Assembly: GCA_028284005.1 (NCBI GenBank) | Contig: JANQSO010000014.1 | Span: 62,001 to 126,000 of the forward strand | Length of the DNA stretch: 64,000 nt | Source: Flavobacteriaceae bacterium | Lineage (GTDB): Bacteria; Bacteroidota; Bacteroidia; Flavobacteriales; Flavobacteriaceae | Direction: 5' to 3' | Made by a program: the position numbers and the translations under genes | Notes under the pieces: generated by a model | Told to the model about the DNA's origin: nothing | The model's input: the letters and a program-made list of their open reading frames with translations, nothing else | Database searches by the model: none | Part shown: piece after piece, positions 26,825 to 34,906 of the stretch | How the letters are laid out: each line of letters begins with the position of its first letter | Position numbering within the stretch: the first letter of the stretch is position 1

Positions 26825-27913
26825 TTAGTAAGGTCTGTTCTCTAATAACTTTTTAGGCCTAGGTCTAACCTGGGCAATTGACGTTGATAGCTTAATTTTT
26901 TTGGAGTTAGAATGAATTTTTAATCCATTAATGTCAAGATTTATATCACAATCAGTTGTTCCTAACCTAATTAAGTTCTTTTCCTCTTTTTCTTCTGACT
27001 CGACAATTAATTTTTTGTCTCCAACTTCTACTAAGTTACCAAGCTCTATCATGGTCTTATTTGCCCTTGTGAATTTTGATGATTTTTCAAAAAGCTGCCT
27101 AATATAATGTTCTGTGATACTTTCATTAAAAAAAACGGTATTGTAGCAATTAAGAACTTGCAACATATTAAGTTGTTCCACATCTTTAGGTCTAGTAATA
27201 TCACAGACTGCTCTTTTCTTAAATCCAACCTTGTAAATCATTGAATCGTAAAATACTATTATCACAGAGGGGCTTAAGGGGACAAACATTTGCAAACCCG
27301 TATTGCCATAACCCGTTTTCCCATACTTCCACTTCTTTTTTTCAAGAAACTGGTTATACTTAATAATTGGGAAATCAGATGTTATAAAAGGAGTTTCAGT
27401 TTTATTAATAAGCAATTTATAGCTCAGGTCTGATAAGTTACTTATGATGTCAGGTAAAGAAGAAAGAGCTAATTTAATTGCATCGTCATGAGAAACCTTC
27501 GGAACTAATTTGTCTATATTTGTAGTTTCATCCACCTCAATTAACCTTTGAGCAATTAATTTCCTAGAATCTTTAATATAATTTAAGAAAACAGGATTTC
27601 TCAAATCCATCAACGCAACGAAAGTAAGCAACTCCAAATGAGAATACCCGTCCTGTTTGGGAACCTTAAGGACGGAAGTGATTTCTCGTATCAGAGGAGA
27701 TAAAATACCCTCTATTTGGGCTAGATTGTCTTCCACTACACCATCATGGCCATAAAAGAAGTTTCCAGAACCTTGGGTTTTGATTTTAGCTCTTGGGAAA
27801 AATATGGAATTGTTTATATTAAATATCCCAATCTGTTTGCCATTAAACTCGTACGAAAAATTTCTCAAATAAAATTTGGGAATATAATGTTGATTTTTTT
27901 TCTCAGTGTTCAT
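26825..27913 (-). CDS. DUF4238 domain protein
   Basis: Uncharacterised 362-aa protein without signal peptide or membrane segments, so cytoplasmic. The DUF4238 hallmark HYIPKFYLRNFSYEF sits at residues 9-23 and the second family motif TPFITSDFPIIKYN near 192-205; VALMDLRNPVFLNY lies between. The C-terminal 60 residues are rich in Lys/Glu/Asn. No catalytic function is established for the family, and no nuclease or ATPase motif is evident. It is divergent from the 404-aa gene over only 78 bases that contain a perfect inverted repeat, and both lie inside the tRNA-Phe island. A pair role, for example in defence, is a hypothesis. Confidence 0.85.
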   Translation of the reverse strand: MNTEKKNQHYIPKFYLRNFSYEFNGKQIGIFNINNSIFFPRAKIKTQGSGNFFYGHDGVVEDNLAQIEGILSPLIREITSVLKVPKQDGYSHLELLTFVALMDLRNPVFLNYIKDSRKLIAQRLIEVDETTNIDKLVPKVSHDDAIKLALSSLPDIISNLSDLSYKLLINKTETPFITSDFPIIKYNQFLEKKKWKYGKTGYGNTGLQMFVPLSPSVIIVFYDSMIYKVGFKKRAVCDITRPKDVEQLNMLQVLNCYNTVFFNESITEHYIRQLFEKSSKFTRANKTMIELGNLVEVGDKKLIVESEEKEEKNLIRLGTTDCDINLDINGLKIHSNSKKIKLSTSIAQVRPRPKKLLENRPY

Positions 27914-27935
27914 TCTGAATAGGGACTTGTAGTAG

Positions 27936-27969
27936 AGAATTTATCGTAAATTGAGGCTAGATAAATTCT
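27936..27969. promoter_or_regulatory. Perfect 10-bp inverted repeat between the divergent island genes
   Basis: AGAATTTATC (27936-27945) and GATAAATTCT (27960-27969) are exact complements 14 bases apart, within the 78-base gap between two divergent ATG codons. Centre-to-centre spacing of 24 bases is close to two helical turns, suitable for a dimeric repressor covering both promoters. Confidence 0.5.
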
Positions 27970-27991
27970 ATTACCAATTTCAAAATATTAA

Positions 27992-29206
27992 ATGGGGAAG
28001 AACAGCAAAGATATACAACAAAATAATCAGAGCCTAACCTTTAAAGCAGTAATAAATGAAGCCGAGGTTACTAGAAATGGAAAATATATCTGTACAATTA
28101 AAGGCGTCAGTATTCTTCCTCAGAGTGTAAAAATTTCACCTTTAGACTTAAAGAAAAATCTCGTCCGAAAATCTAAAGAAAATAACATTGATATAAAGAA
28201 TAAACTATACGAAGGAAACTATTATCCCAATATTCTTGATTATACATTGGGTGAAATAAGCCATGCAGCCAATCATGTATGCGAAAGATGGATGAAGGGT
28301 ATATTGGAGTCCTTGACTGCCGAATCAGAGAAATTTCAGGAGATAACATTGACAACTGAGGCAATCAAGAACCAATTACTCATTGCAAATCCTGAATTAT
28401 TTCCATTAATGGATGACTTAGATGAATTTTGTAAAAAGTACGAAGTAAGTCCCAATGACTTTGTGGAATCAGGGAAATTCAATCAGTTAGAAATTAACCT
28501 AGAAGCAATCTCTGCGCGACTGTCCTCAGAAATTTTCTTTTTTAGGAAAAAGTTGTTTACGGAGTTGTTAATTCAAAAGGTAGATGCAAAGATATATGAG
28601 CTGAAAAAAAAGCACGTCAGCAAAATAAACGTTATAAACAAAGAGGTATACACTAAATGGAAAAGCACTCAGATTAAAGAAATTGAGAGTGTTCAAAAAT
28701 ACATTAGGTCACCATTCACCTTCGAAGACTTTGACCAGTATTCCAACTTCGAATCTTTTGAAACCTTTAAGCCTCATCAGGAACTGCAACAAGATTTAGT
28801 TTCTGAAACTTACTATTGGATTAGTCCATTTCCCAATGTGACGAATAGATTTCATAGAGCGGTTGAAATATATAGGTCTAATACCGATTACCGCGATTGC
28901 TTGGACAATTTGAGGCTAGCATTAGAACTGCTTTTAAGGGAAGTTTTAGGTAATAAAAAGAGCTTAGAAAATCAAACATCGGAGATTGGGACTTACCAAA
29001 ATAGTTTGGGGATTAGTAAAGAAATTAAGAACATGTTTTACAAAACCCTAGACTACTTTATGAAGTATCAGAATGGAAATGTTAAGCACAATGATTTGGT
29101 AAAAAGTATTGACGAGGTTGAATTTGTTTTTGGACTGACTATGATTTTTATTCGACTTATTATTAAGCCCAATAAATCACTAACAGACAAAATAAAACGG
29201 ATATAA
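27992..29206 (+). CDS. Unrecognised 404-aa island protein (helical, possible HEPN-like C-terminus)
   Basis: No family recognised. The protein is cytoplasmic in character (no signal or membrane helix). The N-terminal about 60 residues look beta-rich (ENGKYICTIKGVSI-like strands follow VTRNGKYIC); the middle (about 90-240) is helical and charged, with ELKKKHVSKINVINKE suggesting coiled coil. The C-terminal 110 residues (from NRFHRAVEIYRS, through DCLDNLRLALELLLREVLG to KYQNGNVKHND and FGLTMIFIRLIIK) read like the four-helix C-terminal domains of abortive-infection/HEPN proteins, but the catalytic R-x4-H is not present (N-x4-H instead). Divergent partner of the DUF4238 gene. Confidence 0.8.
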   Translation: MGKNSKDIQQNNQSLTFKAVINEAEVTRNGKYICTIKGVSILPQSVKISPLDLKKNLVRKSKENNIDIKNKLYEGNYYPNILDYTLGEISHAANHVCERWMKGILESLTAESEKFQEITLTTEAIKNQLLIANPELFPLMDDLDEFCKKYEVSPNDFVESGKFNQLEINLEAISARLSSEIFFFRKKLFTELLIQKVDAKIYELKKKHVSKINVINKEVYTKWKSTQIKEIESVQKYIRSPFTFEDFDQYSNFESFETFKPHQELQQDLVSETYYWISPFPNVTNRFHRAVEIYRSNTDYRDCLDNLRLALELLLREVLGNKKSLENQTSEIGTYQNSLGISKEIKNMFYKTLDYFMKYQNGNVKHNDLVKSIDEVEFVFGLTMIFIRLIIKPNKSLTDKIKRI

Positions 29207-29548
29207 AGTTTTGTACTATGTTTAGTAATGTAGGGTAAACCGTTATACTTGTTTTCTGCAGTAATATAGTTTTACGCTACAATCGACACAAGTTTTTTTC
29301 TTCAACAATCTAAGAAAAAGTAAAATGAAACCTTATTTAAAAGCCTAATAGGATGAAAAATTCGGATAACATAATTTCTCTAGATTCACATATCCTTTGA
29401 AGAGTACTTACAGGAATTCTATACCCATCATCTGTAACTATTTTTCCGGTTTTTTACACTAGTTGTGTTACAATTATTAAATATCTATCAAAAAAAGAAT
29501 TAATAATTATTACTTTTGATTAAGTAAATGTAATACAAACAAGTTATC
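29207..29548. other. Long noncoding stretch in the island
   Basis: 342 bases between two plus-strand genes. It contains the XRE-like relic on the minus strand (29337-29453). A TACTTTTG (29511-29518) matches the -7 box TAnnTTTG and may drive the 75-aa gene at 29549. Nothing else was recognised. Confidence 0.45.
29337..29453 (-). pseudogene. C-terminal remnant of an XRE-type HTH regulator
   Basis: Open 38-codon minus-strand frame with no plausible start whose end reads VSTLQRICESREIMLSEFF followed by ILLGF and stop. The S-T-L-x-R-I-C-E-x-x-x-I-x-L-S-E-F-F pattern is the last two helices of XRE/Cro-type DNA-binding domains as found in many flavobacterial small regulators. The N-terminal recognition helices are absent: a stop (29454-29456) lies directly upstream and no frame continues them. 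It suggests the island once carried its own repressor. Confidence 0.4.
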
Positions 29549-29776
29549 ATGGATAGAGATCTATTAACATTGGTAAAGAAAATTAAAGAAGTCAAAAATC
29601 TTGATGAACTTGATGAAATAAAGGAACTGGGAGAATCATTTTTACGTAGTAAAAAACGTGAGGCAATTTTAACCTTATTATCTATCTCTGAAGAAATGGG
29701 TAAAGAAGAAATACTTAATTCTGTAAAAGATCTGTCCAGTTATTTAGAAAGTATTGCAGATCATGGAGAAAAATAA
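29549..29776 (+). CDS. Small helical protein of the island, 75 aa
   Basis: Unrecognised acidic, helix-forming protein with heptad-like Leu/Ile spacing (LLTLVKKIKEVKNLDELDEI, ILTLLSISEEMGKEEIL, SVKDLSSYLESI). No signal or metal motif. The size and composition recall small regulators or antitoxins, but no toxin lies next to it. A -7-like TACTTTTG sits 31 bases before its ATG. It is the last gene before the right attachment repeat. Confidence 0.6.
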   Translation: MDRDLLTLVKKIKEVKNLDELDEIKELGESFLRSKKREAILTLLSISEEMGKEEILNSVKDLSSYLESIADHGEK

Positions 29777-29858
29777 GCATCTGCTACAAGTCTTAGATTT
29801 AACAATCTATCCCGAAACACCTTATTGACATTATTAAGACCTCTAAAAAAGGAACAAT

Positions 29859-29886
29859 TACCTCCAGCGATTGAATCCTGGAGGTA
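29859..29886. repeat. Inverted repeat around the right attachment core
   Basis: TACCTCCAG (29859-29867) and CTGGAGGTA (29878-29886) are perfect 9-bp arms around a 10-base centre. The arrangement resembles the paired core sites bound by a tyrosine recombinase. The left copy at the tRNA lacks the first arm. Confidence 0.5.
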
Positions 29887-29890
29887 CCAC
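29876..29890 (+). repeat. Right attachment-type repeat
   Basis: Exact copy of 26502-26516 (TCCTGGAGGTACCAC). The upstream bases do not form a tRNA, so this is only the 3' tail of a tRNA-Phe gene. It is followed after nine bases by a terminator related to the tRNA-Phe terminator. Confidence 0.7.
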
Positions 29891-29899
29891 ATCACTCAC

Positions 29900-29938
29900 A
29901 AAACCCGTCTGCCATTGCAGACGGGTTTTGTTTTTTTT
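29900..29938 (+). terminator. tRNA-Phe-type terminator, right copy
   Basis: Perfect 13-bp stem AAAACCCGTCTGC / GCAGACGGGTTTT, loop CATT, long T-run. Its nine-base distance from the tRNA tail matches the left copy. Confidence 0.88.
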
Positions 29939-29976
29939 ACAATATTATTACTTCGAGATATTCATTAATAACTACT

Positions 29977-31146
29977 TTATTCTTTAATAAAAGAATAAGT
30001 CACAACAGTAGTAGTATTGTCTAGCCTTACTTTTAAAAAATAGATCCCTGGTTTGATCCCTTCAATATTGAATTCAATTCCATTTGATAACACAATGGGA
30101 GTGGGAATATTCATTTTTCGCCCCTGTACATCATAGAAAGTAGTTTCAGTGATCTTTTCGTTGCCGTGGTAATTTAATCTTAGTTGGTCGTTTCCCGGGT
30201 TTGGAAATAATTTCGCTTTTTTTTCAAAATCTGAATTATCCTGGTACCCTAACACATCCTCAATAACCCGTAATCTTCCGGTACCTTGAAACATTTCAGC
30301 AATGTATAAGGTATTTCCATTATCCGGGGAACCTATCCCGGTAGGGGTATTGAATGTTGCAGTACTTATATCTCCGTCAACATTCGTTGGAGTTCCGGTA
30401 CCGGCAAACAACTCAGATTCGCCTGTCAACATATCTATTACATAGATTCTATGGTATCCCGGAGAAGTAGCATACATATAATTTCCATAGATCTTTATCG
30501 GGCCGACATTTGGAGTATCAATTGTCGCAAAGATCGAGGAGGTATTATTAATCATGTCTATTTCAATGATATTTCCATTGGTCCAATTGCTTACATACAT
30601 TTTTCCTGTTGCCTGTACATAAGCCAATCCCGCAGGATTTACAACTGGAGATCCCGATGCAATATTTTCTACAAAGACTCCATTACTGTCATATTTCTTT
30701 ACATTGTTTAGAATATATTCAACAACATAAATATTACCCAATTCATCTACTTCCAGGCTTCCGGCTCCATTGACTCCACTTATTATTATAGAATCGCTAC
30801 TACCATCCGAACTTATTCGCGATACGGTTCCCGCTTGCCATCCCGTAACCAAAAGATTACCGGACAGGTCGAACATACTTCCCACGACCCATATAGGGAG
30901 GTTATCTCTAAACATGCTAAAACTTCCATTTTGAGGATCTACTTTCCAAACAGATTTTCCATCTAGATTCCCGTTTTCTCCACTGTCATTAACATAGATG
31001 AATCCCTCATTATCAATAGATATTTCCCCATCTCCGGGAAATGCTTCCACAAGCGTTGTAACTGTTTGTCCCTGGAGCTGTTGCGTTAGTGTTGAAATAA
31101 GAATAAGTAAGAGGATGCATTTGATATTTAAAGTAATCGTTTTCAT
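29977..31146 (-). CDS. Secreted NHL/SMP-30-like beta-propeller protein with T9SS sorting tail
   Basis: Signal peptide (about 1-26), then repeating beta-propeller blades of NHL/SMP-30 type, seen as recurring units such as GNLLVTGWQAGTVSRISSDG, GNIYVVEYILNNVKKYDSNG and GKMYVSNWTNGNIIEID, and a C-terminal Por sorting domain (KAKLFPNPGNDQLRLNY ... GIKPGIYFLKVRLDN). The tail predicts export by the type IX system and attachment to or release from the cell surface. Whether it is a lactonase or a binding propeller cannot be told; the metal-binding Glu/Asn/Asp set is not clear. It lies just outside the island. Confidence 0.85.
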   Translation of the reverse strand: MKTITLNIKCILLLILISTLTQQLQGQTVTTLVEAFPGDGEISIDNEGFIYVNDSGENGNLDGKSVWKVDPQNGSFSMFRDNLPIWVVGSMFDLSGNLLVTGWQAGTVSRISSDGSSDSIIISGVNGAGSLEVDELGNIYVVEYILNNVKKYDSNGVFVENIASGSPVVNPAGLAYVQATGKMYVSNWTNGNIIEIDMINNTSSIFATIDTPNVGPIKIYGNYMYATSPGYHRIYVIDMLTGESELFAGTGTPTNVDGDISTATFNTPTGIGSPDNGNTLYIAEMFQGTGRLRVIEDVLGYQDNSDFEKKAKLFPNPGNDQLRLNYHGNEKITETTFYDVQGRKMNIPTPIVLSNGIEFNIEGIKPGIYFLKVRLDNTTTVVTYSFIKE

Positions 31147-31271
31147 ATTGACACATTTTTTTAAAAGTTAATACCGTAAAAGTTGTCAATAATTAAAACA
31201 GAAAAAAGGAAGAAGTGTCCATCTTTCTGTCATTCGGTAGAATGAAAGGAATTTTGTGAAAATTTAACAAA

Positions 31272-31287
31272 GCTCCTTTTTCGGAGC
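31272..31287 (-). terminator. Weak terminator-like hairpin after the AraC gene
   Basis: GCTCC/GGAGC around TTTTTC, 47 bases past the minus-strand stop, followed on that strand by TTTGTTAAATTTT. The 5-bp stem is short. Confidence 0.35.
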
Positions 31288-31333
31288 CTATAGTTTATCA
31301 AAAAACTGGATCGGGCCTAAGGCAAAAGAAGCA

Positions 31334-32431
31334 TTATTCCACTCTGCTTTCTAACCACTTGGTAGGAGAAAAGCCTGTATGCTTTTTAAAACTTCGATAA
31401 AAAGTAGCCGTACTATTAAAGCCTACTTGTTGTGCAATGGCTTCAATAGTGAACACATTGTTTTTGGTATTGCTCAACACATCCTTAGCTTCATTTACCC
31501 GGTGAAGATTTATATAATCATGGAATGTTTCTGAGTTTTTATGATTTAGAAATTCCGATAGTTGATGAGGGGTTATGGATAAATGTTGCGCTAATTTTGA
31601 GAGGTTCAGATCTTGTTGAAGGTATATTTTTTGCTGAATCATTAGATGGTTCAGGTCATCCTGAATTTTGATCAGGTCAACATTGGTCAAATTGGAATTG
31701 GTATATTTTGAAATTACTTCTTTTATATGCCTGAACATCCAATTGGGCCTGAACATTAATATATAGGCGGTCGCATGAATAAATAATGTTAATGAAACAA
31801 ATACAAAGGTACTTGTAAACCATGATATCGATAATCCAAGTACATTAAAGCTTAGCAGATGTATAAAGGATACAATTCCCAGAGTCAATAAACATCCGTT
31901 CACTACCGAAACAAAATTGAATGTTGATACTCCCTTCCGCCTTATTAAGAAAAAGATCAATAAAGGATACACTAGTAGTTGCAGATGGTAGGCCGTTTTT
32001 AGTATAATATGAAGTGCAGTGATATTTTGCCCTGAACTATAGGATAATAAATACTCCTGCCTTGTTTCCGGAGGTAAAATAAAAAAAGGCAAATTAATGA
32101 CCATTGACGCAAGAAAGGGGGTAAAATGCAGAAACTCTTTTTTAATATCCAATGTAGTTCCTGTTAAAAAGGAGCAAAACAATAAGTAGTATAGAGGTAC
32201 TATTAGCAACCAAAAGGACGACCCCCAACCAATCCCTACAAATGCCTTTTGTGTATAGAGGATAAAATAATTGGATAGCACAAAATCCGTACACAATAGC
32301 AGCAACGAGGCAATTAGCAGCAAGGTAATGATACGCCGGATCTTCTCTATCCGGTTCGATATTAAGAAATATATGAAGATAAAGACCCCTTGAAAAATTC
32401 CAAAAGATATGATGGTTAACCAAAAGCCCAT
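31334..32431 (-). CDS. AraC-family regulator with N-terminal multi-helix membrane domain
   Basis: Membrane-bound transcription factor. About seven hydrophobic helices cover residues 1-235, followed by a linker and a C-terminal AraC DNA-binding domain with two HTH motifs (LSKLAQHLSITPHQLSEFLN and FTIEAIAQQVGFNSTATFYR) and the family ending FKKHTGFSPTKWLE. The ATG at 32431 is preferred over a TTG four codons upstream. A TAAATTTG -7-like box (minus strand, 32448-32441) overlaps that TTG, which would place the transcript start almost at the ATG. The ligand is unknown. Divergent from the VOC gene. Confidence 0.9.
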   Translation of the reverse strand: MGFWLTIISFGIFQGVFIFIYFLISNRIEKIRRIITLLLIASLLLLCTDFVLSNYFILYTQKAFVGIGWGSSFWLLIVPLYYLLFCSFLTGTTLDIKKEFLHFTPFLASMVINLPFFILPPETRQEYLLSYSSGQNITALHIILKTAYHLQLLVYPLLIFFLIRRKGVSTFNFVSVVNGCLLTLGIVSFIHLLSFNVLGLSISWFTSTFVFVSLTLFIHATAYILMFRPNWMFRHIKEVISKYTNSNLTNVDLIKIQDDLNHLMIQQKIYLQQDLNLSKLAQHLSITPHQLSEFLNHKNSETFHDYINLHRVNEAKDVLSNTKNNVFTIEAIAQQVGFNSTATFYRSFKKHTGFSPTKWLESRVE

Positions 32432-32588
32432 TACCAAAAACAAATTTAAATTATACCTGTCTCGTTCTGCAAAGCATATATAAATGTAAGTTATTTGTAT
32501 GAGGCTAAAAAAATTATAGTTAGGTTCTCTTCCTATTCATTAACTTAGTACAACACAACAGAACTATACACAAAATCATTAAAATACT

Positions 32589-33014
32589 ATGCGAAAAGAC
32601 CCTCCTGCCGATAGCCTTCTAAGCTTAAAAACAGTTATCAGAACAAAGGACTTTGAAGCTTCAAAAAGATTCTATATTCAAATTCTGGGCCTGGAAATAG
32701 CGGAGGAATATAACGACGGAGACGGTTCCAAAGGTATTATAATGAGGTTTGGCCCGGAAGGCAGTAATGCCTTTTTAGAGATCTCTGAAATAAAAGAGGC
32801 ACATGATTATTACCAGGAAGCATTTGGCAAAAGTTTTGAAAATGATAAAACAGACTTGCAAATAAGAACCGATACTATAGCCTATTGGGCCGACAGATTA
32901 AAAGAAAAGTGGACTGCAAGAGGCCCGGTACTTCGCCCCTGGGGTTCCTACTATCTGTACCTAAAAGATCCGGACGGGTTGCAAATTATTATCTATCAGG
33001 AAAAAGCAAAGTAA
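32589..33014 (+). CDS. VOC-family (glyoxalase/dioxygenase-fold) protein
   Basis: Single vicinal-oxygen-chelate domain of 141 aa. Two beta-alpha-beta-beta-beta halves are visible: LKTVIRTKDFEASKRFYIQI...FGPEGSNAFLEIS and the second half ending YLYLKDPDGLQIIIYQ. The first-half metal position appears replaced (K-T-V rather than H/Q), the final Gln/Glu area is present, so metal binding is uncertain. No signal peptide. Members include glyoxalases, resistance proteins and dioxygenases; the substrate cannot be read. Divergent from the AraC gene, which might control it. Confidence 0.82.
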   Translation: MRKDPPADSLLSLKTVIRTKDFEASKRFYIQILGLEIAEEYNDGDGSKGIIMRFGPEGSNAFLEISEIKEAHDYYQEAFGKSFENDKTDLQIRTDTIAYWADRLKEKWTARGPVLRPWGSYYLYLKDPDGLQIIIYQEKAK

Positions 33015-33053
33015 TGTACATAGCTGATATGCGTTATGGAAAAACTCTAATCT

Positions 33054-33605
33054 ATGCCTCTTTTTACCTCTTCACGTGAAAAACATCTTTGGCTTTGGGC
33101 ATTTGCAGTATTTGCAGCTATTTTTTCCACTCTTTTTATCGGGGAACCACTTGCAAAACTCTTTAGCGATCAAGATATACGAGCTGCCGTCTTTCTATTT
33201 GTTATGGCACTGATAGGAATAGCGATCATACTACATGGACTTAGAACAAAGCCGGGCAAGATCGAAATAACAATACGGTTAGGAATAGCAGCAGTTTATA
33301 TCATGTTCTTTCTTAGGTTGGGCATGGCTGAGCGAAGCCACCTAATAGAATATAGCATATTGGCAATTTTTATACATAAGGCAATTACTGAAAGAATAAA
33401 TCAGGGGAGCCAGGTTCCTGTGCCCGCTTTGCTCTCTTTTATTATTACTTTCCTAATTGGGGTACTTGATGAATGTATTCAAATATTTTTGCCCTATCGG
33501 GTGTTTGATCTAACGGATATACTATTTAATGGTATTGCGGTGGTAATGGCCATAGGATCAAGCGTTGTTCTAACCTGGATACGTAAGCGATTTGGTAAGT
33601 CATAA
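33054..33605 (+). CDS. VanZ-like membrane protein
   Basis: Five hydrophobic segments in 183 aa, with the VanZ-family signature RSHLIEYSILAIF followed by LDECIQIFLPYRVFDLTDIL, whose Glu and Asp residues are the conserved polar sites in the membrane. VanZ itself raises teicoplanin resistance in enterococci, but most homologues like this one are stand-alone and their job is unknown. It starts 39 bases after the VOC stop on the same strand. Confidence 0.85.
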   Translation: MPLFTSSREKHLWLWAFAVFAAIFSTLFIGEPLAKLFSDQDIRAAVFLFVMALIGIAIILHGLRTKPGKIEITIRLGIAAVYIMFFLRLGMAERSHLIEYSILAIFIHKAITERINQGSQVPVPALLSFIITFLIGVLDECIQIFLPYRVFDLTDILFNGIAVVMAIGSSVVLTWIRKRFGKS

Positions 33606-33692
33606 ATTGAAGCAGTCATGTTATAAACCATCCGTTGACCTTTCAATATTTCCCCCTTTTCCCTACTTTTATCCTGTCAACTAACCAAAAAC

Positions 33693-34445
33693 ATGAGATA
33701 TCTAGTACTTGCCTTTATTTTATGCTTTTCTCTCTCTGCAAATGCACAAATACTGAATGCCGAATCCCTCCGGAAAGTAACCGATACCTCCGGCTGGTCC
33801 GGTTCCGCTAGTTTAAATTTTGCATTGAAGCGTAACACCAAAGACTTCCTTACCATCTCCAATCATATTCACTTGCAATATAAAATGAACAAGCACCTGG
33901 TACTGTTCAAGAACGATATTGCTTTTCAGAAAATAGAAGGCGATAAATTTGAAAATGGCGGTATTTCCCACCTGCGTTACAACTACCGCTTTCATCCCCG
34001 TATCGCCTGGGAAGTATTCACACAGGGACAATACAACAAAATATCCCTGATAGACTTTCGGGGGCTGCTGGGAACGGGCCCACGTTTTAAGCTCACCACT
34101 TCTGAAAAATATAAATTCTACCTGGGGACACTTGTGATGTACGAACACGAAGAAATAGCAGACGGGGTCACTCCTATCCAAAGAGACGTTAGAGGCAGTG
34201 CTTACCTGTCCTTTAGTATATACCCTACCGAAACCATCACTATTGTCAGTACCACCTATTACCAGCCAAAATTCTCGCAATTCAGTGATTACAGGATATC
34301 GAGCCAATCATCCCTATTGATCGACCTCTTTAAGAATTTCGCTTTTAAAACATCCTATACATTTATCTACGATGCTTTTCCGGCAGTTGGAATTCCTAAC
34401 TCTCAATATAACTTCACCACCGGTATCACCTATTCGTTCGATTAA
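33693..34445 (+). CDS. DUF481 outer-membrane beta-barrel protein
   Basis: Signal peptide MRYLVLAFILCFSLSANAQ followed by a 12-14-strand beta-barrel pattern of DUF481 type: alternating hydrophobic residues in SGSASLNFALKRNTKDFLTI, the conserved GGISHLRYNYRFHPRIAWEVF and GTGPRFKL, and an aromatic C-terminal strand ending TYSFD. DUF481 proteins are salt-induced outer-membrane proteins with no assigned substrate. 250 aa is usual. The gene is separate from the arsenosugar operon that follows. Confidence 0.85.
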   Translation: MRYLVLAFILCFSLSANAQILNAESLRKVTDTSGWSGSASLNFALKRNTKDFLTISNHIHLQYKMNKHLVLFKNDIAFQKIEGDKFENGGISHLRYNYRFHPRIAWEVFTQGQYNKISLIDFRGLLGTGPRFKLTTSEKYKFYLGTLVMYEHEEIADGVTPIQRDVRGSAYLSFSIYPTETITIVSTTYYQPKFSQFSDYRISSQSSLLIDLFKNFAFKTSYTFIYDAFPAVGIPNSQYNFTTGITYSFD

Positions 34446-34504
34446 TAATTTTAAAACTTCTGTAAGTTTTTTTCTTTAGTAAGACTACTTGTTTATATTT
34501 ACGA

Positions 34505-34527
34505 AGTACTAAATCCGGTTTAGTACT
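34505..34527 (+). promoter_or_regulatory. Palindromic operator candidate before the arsenosugar operon
   Basis: AGTACTAAA (34505-34513), TCCGG, TTTAGTACT (34519-34527): a perfect 9-5-9 inverted repeat 26 bases ahead of the first ATG. A TATATTTA (34493-34500), one base off the -7 box consensus, is directly upstream, so a bound repressor would sit on the transcription start. No arsR gene is adjacent. Confidence 0.5.
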
Positions 34528-34553
34528 ATTTCGTACTTATAATACATACAATT

Positions 34554-34892
34554 ATGGCGGCAAATAACTATTACGATCCTGCAGACCTGCGCAAATTTGG
34601 AAATATCACCGAGTGGAGTGAAGAACTGGGTACTAAGTTCTTTGATTACTACGGAAAGGTATTTGAAGAAGGCGCATTAACGGCAAGAGAAAAATCGTTG
34701 ATCGCCCTGGCAGTGGCCCACACAGAGCAATGCCCTTATTGTATAGATGCCTATACCAAAGACGGTTTGCAACGCGGTATCACCAAAGAAGAGATGATGG
34801 AGGCCGTGCATGTAGGTGCTGCTATAAGAAGCGGTGCTACTTTGGTTCATGGTGTCATGATGATGAATAAAGTAAATAAACTTGACGGATAG
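34554..34892 (+). CDS. AhpD-like protein associated with arsenosugar biosynthesis
   Basis: Carboxymuconolactone-decarboxylase/AhpD-fold protein of 112 aa. It carries the redox CxxC in HTEQCPYCIDAYTKDGLQRG. AhpD proteins usually have C-x-x-C-x-x-x-H, but here Tyr takes the His place, so peroxidase activity may be altered. Such proteins sit immediately ahead of arsS in arsenosugar clusters and are annotated as associated peroxidase-like proteins. First gene of the six-gene run, 14 bases before arsS. Confidence 0.9.
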   Translation: MAANNYYDPADLRKFGNITEWSEELGTKFFDYYGKVFEEGALTAREKSLIALAVAHTEQCPYCIDAYTKDGLQRGITKEEMMEAVHVGAAIRSGATLVHGVMMMNKVNKLDG

Positions 34893-34906
34893 GTCAACCC
34901 CATTTT

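Noticed and set aside
29876-29890. Second tRNA-Phe gene
   Set aside because: Only the 15-base 3' tail is present; no D-arm or anticodon arm precedes it, so it is an attachment repeat, not a gene.
31147-31190. ATTGACA/TGTCAAT inverted repeat upstream of the NHL protein
   Set aside because: Arms are 7 bp and 30 bases apart; too weak and too distant to claim a function.
32441-32448. Strong -7-like box TAAATTTG before the AraC gene
   Set aside because: With TTTG 21 bases upstream it looks like a promoter, but it overlaps a possible start codon and would give an almost leaderless mRNA; kept only as a note with the gene.
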